Source: Marthasterias glacialis (lineage: Eukaryota; Echinodermata; Asteroidea; Forcipulatida; Asteriidae). Taken from it: DNA of 64,000 nucleotides. Location of the stretch: the NCBI GenBank assembly GCA_911728455.2, contig OU452228.1, positions 8,296,129 to 8,360,128 of the forward strand, in the 5' to 3' direction. Below, piece after piece: positions 61,201 to 64,000 of the stretch. The notes under the pieces were generated by a model. It worked only from the letters and a program-made list of their open reading frames with translations, searched no databases and was not told the origin of the DNA. Made by a program: the position numbers and the translations under genes. Each line of letters opens with the position of its first letter. Positions within the stretch are counted from its first letter, which is position 1.

Positions 61201-62310
61201 AAATGAAAGATGTGGTCCTCGGTCGGATTGGAAGCAATTTTGTTCATCTGATCCAAGCTGACTCCACTTCCTAAAGCGATGACGAAGATGGTGACACCGC
61301 TGGCCTTCAAAGACGAAGCCACGCGGTTCAAACTCTGATCGTTGGTAGCTTGGCTATTCGTCAGTAGAAAAACCAACCTGAAGTAACCATGTCGGATGAA
61401 AGAGATAAGAAAACATACAGAATACACCCTTTTTCAACAGAATGAACAAGGTGGAATATTCTTTAAGGTTTGAGGTGACACCTTGTGATGAAGCCTCTAA
61501 TATGGTTTGTGATGGTTCTGAACAGAACCGGAACTAAATGTTTCGATTAGTATCGTCCGATAGTCTAAAGAAGAAAAATTTAATTCGAATTGTCAAAGGG
61601 TATATTTTCTTGAATGCAGACCTGACTGTTGTGTGACAATATTCTCGCTCTGGGTTAGCAAAATAAATGATAAACCCTGACATCCCTTTTGTGGAAAAGG
61701 GAATTATGTTGGGCATCAGATGTGCTCTTGGGATGAGCCTCATCCCCACCAGAGGTTCCATGTTATCAATCTCAAGCTTTTTGTCATGATCTTACTTTGG
61801 TATTGAATCTCTGGACTGTTCCAAGGTAAGCTGAGCACCAAGAAGTCCCCCGTGTCCTACTGTGCATGTCTTCCCCTCTCTGTGACGAATTGCTCGGAAG
61901 TCACTCCCAAACAGGGTGCATTTATTCTTCCCGACTGGAGACGTGATGTAGTCCACGTCAACGTAGATTTGGTAGCAACCGGAGTACGTGACAACGGCAA
62001 CCCGGCAGTACTCGGCTGACACGGGGAAGATCATGGAGACTTCCCTCACGAATTGCACCTCGCAGTCGAATTTATTAGAACCGACACTACTCGAGGAGTC
62101 GAGGACGAAGACGATCTCGGCGGGGTTGTCCCGGAACCTCTCCAAGACTTGTAAGAATTTCCCGCTAGCGATTTCAATCTCCGTTCGGTTCCGTTCGGTA
62201 TCTGTCAAAGACTGACGGAGACATACTGGGTATACTTGGGCCATGACAACACCCAGCCAAGACAAAGCTATGGCAGTACAAACTAACATAGTACATTTCA
62301 TTTTGGCCAT
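40109..62310 (-). CDS. SVEP1/polydom-like secreted protein (vWA-EGF-sushi-HYR), 24 exons found, 3'-incomplete
   Basis: Secreted multidomain adhesion or complement-like protein. Exons (minus strand order): 61796-62310, 61154-61377, 60695-60874, 60444-60602, 60141-60335, 59738-59932, 59393-59647, 59005-59247, 56036-56212, 53807-53992, 52858-52954, 51519-51613, 51170-51361, 50273-50458, 49309-49405, 47979-48073, 47629-47820, 46923-47180, 45146-45279, 44628-44736, 44112-44309, 41527-41692, 41337-41362, 40513-40707, then 40109-40270. All junctions are phase-compatible GT-AG and the frame stays open for about 1510 residues. Most domain exons are symmetric phase 1-1, as in exon-shuffled extracellular proteins. 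The order vWA, Cys-rich, sushi, HYR, sushi, GCC2 recalls SVEP1. The last exon ends in phase 1, so more coding sequence must follow. Start: ATG at 62310, or 62301, which has A at -3 and begins a clean signal peptide; 62367 is less likely. Confidence 0.85.
40513..40707 (-). CDS. Exon 24: linker ending CKPGEILRNKAC
   Basis: Phase 1-1. VLGEFLNRVDLSIS, VVSPMELHCKPGEILRNKAC. It leads directly into the GCC2 module (next residues V-V-C-P-A-G-T-Y). The acceptor is CTGCAG|CC and the donor TTGCG|GTAGGT. Confidence 0.8.
41337..41362 (-). CDS. Exon 23: 26-nt micro-exon (VDEVTVYC)
   Basis: The acceptor is TTTCCAG|GG and the donor TGCG|GTGAGA. It carries one base, eight codons and one base, converting phase 2 to phase 1 as needed. 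If the donor is skipped, the frame continues GEIDDDRPQRRRRSPSKLQ, which looks like the conserved basic stretch of this region. The exon could therefore be longer, with one further small exon missed. Confidence 0.5.
41527..41692 (-). CDS. Exon 22: Cys-containing linker after the sushi
   Basis: Phase 1 to 2. METQYYAGDCTNTNTKR, IQVAFVEDFKESMFGKAGGC, MTENSC. The Y-x-G-D-C...F...C...C spacing followed by V-x-V-x-C in the next exon is the usual continuation in SVEP1-like proteins. The donor is TGTTT|GTAAGT. Confidence 0.75.
42000..42895. repeat. Dispersed repeat with CAACCAATGTAC units and a foldback, copy 2
   Basis: Matches 36640-37080: GATTCTACCTTTGATTAG-type start, three CAACCAATGT units (42109-42165), GACTGCTGTTACTCGTG and the AGCTACGACTC...GGGAGTGGTAGTTTT palindrome (about 42740-42845). 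It is interrupted by the 42174-42595 block. Confidence 0.75.
42174..42595. mobile_element. 125-bp direct repeats enclosing a long palindrome
   Basis: DR1 (42174-42298) and DR2 (42471-42595) are both 125 bp, start TTTTTTGGCCGGAGATTC and end TTTCCCCCAAATG, and differ at only two sites. Between them is a hairpin with 34-bp arms (42302-42335 and 42340-42373), one mismatch and an ATTT loop. The whole block interrupts copy 2 of the CAACCAATGTAC repeat, so it looks like a nested insertion. It lies in the sushi/HYR gene intron between 41692 and 44112. No coding capacity. Confidence 0.8.
43240..43690. mobile_element. GATC-rich foldback element
   Basis: GCGGGATCTGATCTAGTCCA (43356-43375) is opposed by TGGACTAGATCTGATCCCGC (43554-43573), with one mismatch. 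Outside these, GTTCACACTTG and AAGTGTAAA-like motifs are also mirrored. Non-coding, probably a MITE, within an intron of the sushi/HYR gene. Confidence 0.6.
44112..44309 (-). CDS. Exon 21: long sushi domain of the SVEP1/SRPX type
   Basis: Phase 1-1. CPNHPDPRNGARACDQWLFG, TFCRVYCNQDFEFA, PWYICGQGRWTT, PIPWPDCS. The RACDxWLFGxxC...PWPDCS layout is the form found after HYR pairs in SVEP1 and SRPX. Confidence 0.9.
44628..44736 (-). CDS. Exon 20: HYR domain 4, second half
   Basis: Phase 0 to 1. GVELTSGVHIVTYTATDAAG, LTTECQFRIRIG. The acceptor is TTTTAG|TC and the donor GGTC|GTAAGT. Confidence 0.87.
45146..45279 (-). CDS. Exon 19: HYR domain 4, first half
   Basis: Phase 1 to 0. PPTVENCMDDDIYIVSP, VSWQEPLFADNSEED. 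The donor is CTAAG|GTAAGG. The HYR is completed by 44628-44736. Confidence 0.85.
46923..47180 (-). CDS. Exon 18: HYR domain 3
   Basis: Phase 1-1. PPEITCPKPIVKEAEPG, VTWVMPLISDNLDGTDD, FEIGSVVVTYTVTDTAGLSS, CYFKVVIQ. A textbook HYR module. The donor is TCAAG|GTAAAT. Confidence 0.9.
47629..47820 (-). CDS. Exon 17: sushi Z, unit 1
   Basis: Counterpart of 51170-51361. LPPLRNGIIVPS and KVPLSCAFNCDDGF; four residues differ from unit 2 (I/S, K/N, P/S, A/T). Confidence 0.88.
47979..48073 (-). CDS. Exon 16: second half of sushi Y, unit 1
   Basis: Counterpart of 51519-51613. Ends EWSGEPFSCN, with Glu where unit 2 has Lys. Confidence 0.85.
49050..49154. repeat. 21-bp minisatellite, 5 units (unit 1 intron)
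   Basis: Unit GACCCATTTCCGGGTCAGCA plus C. Each unit contains a GACCC...GGGTC mirrored pair. The matching array in unit 2 has six units. Confidence 0.9.
49309..49405 (-). CDS. Exon 15: first half of sushi Y, unit 1
   Basis: Counterpart of 52858-52954. EVTCDGISTPTDGGMAC; differs at two adjacent residues (DG versus VD). Confidence 0.85.
50273..50458 (-). CDS. Exon 14: sushi X, cassette unit 1
   Basis: Counterpart of 53807-53992, the same length and splice sites. VKRCPRLIPPPNGQTI and QCQAYTYWSGTKAQC. Confidence 0.88.
51170..51361 (-). CDS. Exon 13: sushi Z, unit 2
   Basis: 192 nt, phase 1-1. ITCPILPPLRNGSIVPS, SCTFNCDDGFRLHG, CQPYGNWSSDEQVTC. The donor is GTCG|GTAAGG. Confidence 0.88.
51519..51613 (-). 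CDS. Exon 12: second half of sushi Y, unit 2
   Basis: 95 nt, phase 2 to 1. SFTCAVGFNPVGSREREC, TESGEWSGKPFSCN. With exon 11 it makes a complete four-Cys CCP module. Confidence 0.85.
52578..52703. repeat. 21-bp minisatellite, 6 units (unit 2 intron)
   Basis: Same unit and position as 49050-49154 but with one extra repeat, so the array changed length after the segmental duplication. Confidence 0.9.
52858..52954 (-). CDS. Exon 11: first half of sushi Y, unit 2
   Basis: 97 nt, phase 1 to 2. EVTCVDISTPTDGGMAC, then TGQEAGGRRIYGTTC. It has to join exon 12 to complete one CCP fold; the intron falls between the second and third Cys. The acceptor is ATCCAG|AG and the donor GCAG|GTTAG. Confidence 0.85.
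53807..53992 (-). CDS. Exon 10: sushi X, cassette unit 2
   Basis: Phase 1-1, 186 nt. VKRCPRLRPPPNGQTI, VCSFECNIGYELVD, QCQANTYWSGTTAQC. The donor is CAAA|GTTAGT. It differs from exon 14 in unit 1 at three residues (R/I, N/Y, T/K). Confidence 0.88.
54288..54565. repeat. Truncated third remnant of the cassette
   Basis: 54291-54427 matches the intron sequence at 53567-53690, and 54424-54560 matches 51382-51527. Most of the cassette is deleted between them. The copy stops at GCCTTACCCTTGCA, just where the exon of sushi Y (second half) would begin. No intact exon remains. Confidence 0.8.
54776..55028. mobile_element. Element with GTAACCAGA ends, C-runs and A-rich core
   Basis: GTAACCAGA (54776-54784) is opposed by TCTGGTTAC (55020-55028). 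Inside are C-runs (54797-54806 and 54835-54847), an A-run and (AAATA)n. The composition is the same as the 23247-23874 element but the termini differ. Confidence 0.45.
56036..56212 (-). CDS. Exon 9: sushi/CCP domain 3
   Basis: Phase 1-1. VCGILPQPTNGQLTC, VCSLMCSEGYEPEG, WSTMYGRCN. The acceptor is GTACAG|TA and the donor AATG|GTACGT. A broken copy of its 3' end lies upstream at 58692-58758. Confidence 0.88.
56455..56855. repeat. (TGCATGTA)n microsatellite, about 400 bp
   Basis: Alternating ATGCATGT units, self-complementary and open in all frames. ORFs in it encode only repeat. It lies in an intron of the sushi/HYR gene, directly beside a tRNA-like head at 56846-56920. Confidence 0.97.
56846..56920 (-). 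mobile_element. tRNA-like SINE head adjoining the microsatellite
   Basis: On the minus strand, an A-box-like TGGTCTTGTGGTA (56907-56895) is followed by a B-box-like GGGTTCGAA (56865-56857) at about the tRNA spacing. The (TGCATGTA)n array follows immediately, in the position of a 3' tail. Probably a SINE head or tRNA pseudogene. Confidence 0.5.
57060..57190 (+). mobile_element. Possible SINE fragment with B-box
   Basis: GGTTCGAATCC (57098-57108) sits in a perfect stem GTGGGTTCGAATCCCAC. The following body shares GTGCTAATCACAC-like sequence with the 11185-11465 element. Confidence 0.4.
57330..57632. mobile_element. Nested foldback transposon-like element, 303 bp
   Basis: The terminal inverted repeats are about 28 bp: CGTCGTGTGCCCGGCAAAAG at the left and CTTTTGCCGGGCACACGACG at the right, with one mismatch just inside. 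The left end is itself a perfect hairpin with 22-bp arms (57335-57356 and 57361-57382). AAAGGACGTAAGCAA (about 57409) and TTGCTTACGTCCTTT (about 57575) form a third inverted pair. No coding content. Confidence 0.8.
58692..58758 (-). pseudogene. Broken copy of the 3' end of a sushi exon
   Basis: Matches the end of exon 9 and its donor flank (56013-56070): GTGGTCTACCAT.GATGGTAGATGC followed by GTGTTCCTTGGAAAA. The donor GT is changed to GC and extra bases interrupt the frame. It lies upstream of exon 9 in the same gene. A relict of a duplicated exon. Confidence 0.7.
59005..59247 (-). CDS. Exon 8: HYR domain 2
   Basis: Phase 1-1. PPQIVSCPGAI, VHWEEPVFQDNSGHDV, SIWYIAEDQAGNTQRCEFTV. The usual Y-T/A-D-AGN core has W-Y-I-A-E-D instead. 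The acceptor is TTTTAG|AT and the donor CACAG|GTTAG. Confidence 0.88.
59393..59647 (-). CDS. Exon 7: HYR domain 1
   Basis: Phase 1-1 HYR module: PPEFITCPGDISLPT, ARDNDGEP, FYLDEVTVITYTARDEAGLQ, CTFSITVK. HYR (hyalin repeat) is an Ig-fold module typical of hyalin and SVEP1. Confidence 0.9.
59738..59932 (-). CDS. Exon 6: sushi/CCP domain 2
   Basis: Phase 1-1, the same length as exon 5 (195 nt) and similar to it: RTCPILVAV, FYDCGCGFQLRGV, RTCQADGTWSD. It probably arose from exon 5 by old tandem duplication. An additional Cys (DCGCG) is present. Confidence 0.88.
60141..60335 (-). CDS. Exon 5: sushi/CCP domain 1
   Basis: Phase 1-1. It has the four sushi cysteines with YYECGDGFKLQG and RTCQADGQWSN-type landmarks. 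A possible N-glycosylation site is NMT. The donor is GTTC|GTAAGT. Confidence 0.88.
60444..60602 (-). CDS. Exon 4: GCC2/ephrin-receptor-like module
   Basis: Phase 1-1. The pattern ACPRGTYKPEYGNQPCTSCP, DSSTTAADGSTSRDACECLP, GHEGNP is the CxxGTY...C..CP...T...G....C.C GCC2_GCC3 motif, also found in SVEP1 and SCUBE proteins. Confidence 0.85.
60695..60874 (-). CDS. Exon 3: EGF-like cysteine-rich module
   Basis: Phase 1-1 exon with eight or more Cys: SALCDSVCSQGHSCCDAQAT, CSCATQTGSYGCACHPGYTG, GGQVGECY. The GSYxCxCxxGYxG signature is EGF-like; the first half resembles the compact EGF of complement-type or matrilin-type proteins. Confidence 0.82.
61154..61377 (-). CDS. Exon 2: second part of vWA domain
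   Basis: Reads LVFLLTNSQATNDQSLNRVA, then KASGVTIFVIALGSGVSLDQ, then a C-terminal helix. The fifth MIDAS position, usually Asp in LTDG, is Asn here (LTNS). The donor is GGAG|GTAAGA, phase 1. Confidence 0.88.
61514..61529 (-). other. Histone-mRNA-type 3' stem-loop, dispersed copy 2
   Basis: The minus strand reads GGTTCTGTTCAGAACC followed by ATCACAAACC. One loop base differs from the consensus. It lies in intron 1 of the sushi/HYR gene. Confidence 0.4.
61796..62310 (-). CDS. Exon 1: signal peptide and first part of vWA domain
   Basis: The signal peptide begins MKCTMLVCTAIALSWLG and ends near MAQ. The vWA core starts EIVFVLDSSSSVGS, giving the DxSxS MIDAS motif, and runs to QLTLEQSRDSIP. The donor is CCAAA|GTAAGA, phase 2. 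Extra Cys residues (CEVQF, YCRVAV, GCYQ, KCTLF, KTCTVG) exceed those of a typical vWA. Confidence 0.88.
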
Positions 62311-63132
62311 GAATTGTCTACTTAATATGAGTTGAGTTACCAGTGAATAGTCCAGCTTTACGGTCACCTTATCTTCACCTCTGGATTACCAAATGATCAC
62401 CGCTACATTGATTTGCTTTCACATGGACGATATGCCATGTATTAGGCAACACTCATGCATTCATTCGTTTTTCAAACGAAAGAAACAGTGACAATTCACT
62501 GGTGCTATTGAGCAAAAGGACAATTATTATTTGGCAATACTCATGGTTATGCAGGGAAACGGTTTCTTGGCACAAACACAAGCAGGAACTTCCTGCCCTA
62601 TGGCCTACAGCAGGTTTATTGTTCCAAACATAACCCACTTCAAATTTGAACTCAGCAAGCTCAAGGACACACTGACACAGTCTTCCTTGGGTACACCACA
62701 TTACACTGTATATTAAACCTTAAAAAGCAGGACTCAAACAAGTAAGTGATCAACATTTACAACTTCAGTTTGCACTGAGGATAATATTTATTGAGTTTCT
62801 AATTTCCAAGAAAGTAATGAACGTCCTCCTGGCAAAAAAAAAATGTTTACTCCAGCAAGCAAAACAGATAGTTATTGAAAGTGGACAGTGTTTGTGTTTA
62901 CGCGTGATTGTGGATAGGCATTGACCAAACTACCATTTGCAGTACACAACAAACAAAATCATGACAGACAAATGTTTCCTGTAAGTAAACTATACTTATA
63001 GATCAAAGACAATTCGAGAGATAAGATTCATGGTATTTATTTTATTCACTAAAGCATAATGAACGCGACTTTTTGATTATTATAATTAGTTCTTTCGAGT
63101 ACGCCGTGTAATAAACTTGCTGTTGGGGGGTC
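62311..63132. other. Upstream region of the sushi/HYR gene
   Basis: Presumed promoter and 5'UTR. I see no clear TATA box and no coding sequence. Confidence 0.4.
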
Positions 63133-63148
63133 GGCTCTGAAAAGAACC
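63133..63148 (-). other. Histone-mRNA-type 3' stem-loop, dispersed copy 3
   Basis: The minus strand reads GGTTCTTTTCAGAGCC followed by GACCCCCCAACAGCAAG. No histone gene nearby. Confidence 0.45.
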
Positions 63149-63304
63149 GGTTGCATATTCTTGAACTTCTTCATTTTCCATTGGCTTATTCATAATCAAT
63201 AATGAATCCTCATATTGGCTTAAGTTTTTAAGATTTAAGCCCACATGTGAACACTGGTTAAGTTTTACAATGTATTGTATTAATCTATTATATAGAGCTG
63301 ACGC

Positions 63305-63398
63305 TGTACACGAACAAGGTTCCCTAGACGACTCTCTTGTCTACATGCATTCACGTTCTCTACTCCCAACCGGATTGAAGCCATCTGTACACGTCAAT
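63305..63398 (-). pseudogene. Degenerate copy of the second-half sushi Y exon
   Basis: Starts after a TTATAG acceptor like its functional relatives, reads LTCTDGFNPVGSRERECM and then meets a TAG stop. The rest still aligns to the TESGEWSG region. It lies upstream of the sushi/HYR gene start, so it belongs to another, decayed or neighbouring, copy. Confidence 0.75.
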
Positions 63399-63647
63399 CT
63401 ATAACTACAAATCAAACGAATTGGGGTAACAAAAGTGCGCCACAGTAAAGTCTTTTTCCCTTCATGTTTTTGTTTGTTTTAGTTTAAGACGCGATTGTAA
63501 TATATCATACGACTTCACGTCTGTTAACGTTAGGATGACTACAATCATGCGGTTGCGGTCGAAAGAAATTGTTACCATAGTATTGACGCAGCGTTTGGTA
63601 AAACTTTTAAGACCTGTATTGCATATTGATCAATGCCGCGTAATTGT

Positions 63648-64000
63648 ATTCAACAAATTTGACTTTGCTGTCAACATACTGAAAAAATTACTTTGATTAC
63701 AGTAAACAACAGTGTAAACTATTATGAAAACAGTTGGAGTAATCCCAAACAATTGTGAATAATTATAAAGCAGGAAATAATATACACAAAATTCTAAAGC
63801 AACGGGTTACAATACAAAACAAGACAGGCGCAAAAGCAAGAGCAATCTGACCAACGAAACATAACGTAGTCTTGCTATAATATAAATATAGCCGTATACT
63901 CATTTCATAACTGGACTGTATTGATAGAGGACTGAATAGGAGCCATGGTTTCATGTCACACTTTACATAGCTTTGACTCTTCCCCTCCCTTTGTTTAGCT
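63648..64000. repeat. Duplicated flank sequence, copy 2 (runs off the window)
   Basis: Same sequence and orientation as 37255-37580. It continues to the window end, so its full length is unknown. Confidence 0.85.

Noticed and set aside
1-64000. CRISPR array or prokaryotic defence system
   Set aside because: The tandem arrays have no unique spacers, and the window is clearly intron-bearing animal DNA.

Overview
The window is metazoan nuclear DNA. It is AT-rich, has long introns and intergenic spacers, GT-AG introns, simple repeats and many short inverted-repeat elements. The gene content (single-exon rhodopsin-type GPCRs, and a large secreted vWA/EGF/sushi/HYR protein built from symmetric phase 1-1 exons) and the dispersed palindromic repeats suggest an invertebrate deuterostome. 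An echinoderm is the most likely host, but this is inference: no rRNA or mitochondrial marker is present.

Layout. 1-2955 (+): the last three exons of the phosphorylase kinase beta regulatory subunit (PHKB type), ending in a CaaX-like tetrapeptide. 2956-28773: a gene-poor stretch with minisatellites, several terminal-inverted-repeat (MITE-like) elements, A-rich tracts, a possible SINE and, at 21194-21280 (-), a full-length selenocysteine tRNA with a TATA-like element at the usual external position. 28774-29856 (-): a single-exon orphan GPCR with NRF in place of DRY and no toggle-switch Trp. 33523-34797 (-): a second single-exon GPCR, aminergic in type (Asp 3.32 and DRY present).

40109-62310 (-): the 5' part of one large gene. 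I assembled 24 exons, all phase-compatible, coding for about 1510 residues. In order they give a signal peptide, vWA, EGF-like region, GCC2/ephrin-receptor-like module, two sushi, two HYR, one sushi, a tandemly duplicated cassette of three sushi (six domains), two HYR, a longer sushi, a Cys-containing linker and a second GCC2/ephrin-receptor-like module. This order resembles the N-terminal half of SVEP1/polydom. The 3' end was not found; a 68-bp minisatellite lies just beyond the last exon.

The strongest structural story is the sushi locus. A segment of about 3.5 kb carrying four exons is duplicated head to tail (47221-50747 and 50868-54289). A truncated third remnant follows at 54288-54565, and two pseudo-exons lie at 58692-58758 and 63305-63398. 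A further repeat is shared between the regions flanking the gene (37255-37580 and 63648-64000). Other items worth attention are a 125-bp direct-repeat pair enclosing a near-perfect 34-bp-arm palindrome (42174-42595), a nested foldback element (57330-57632), and three dispersed copies of a histone-mRNA-type 3' stem-loop.
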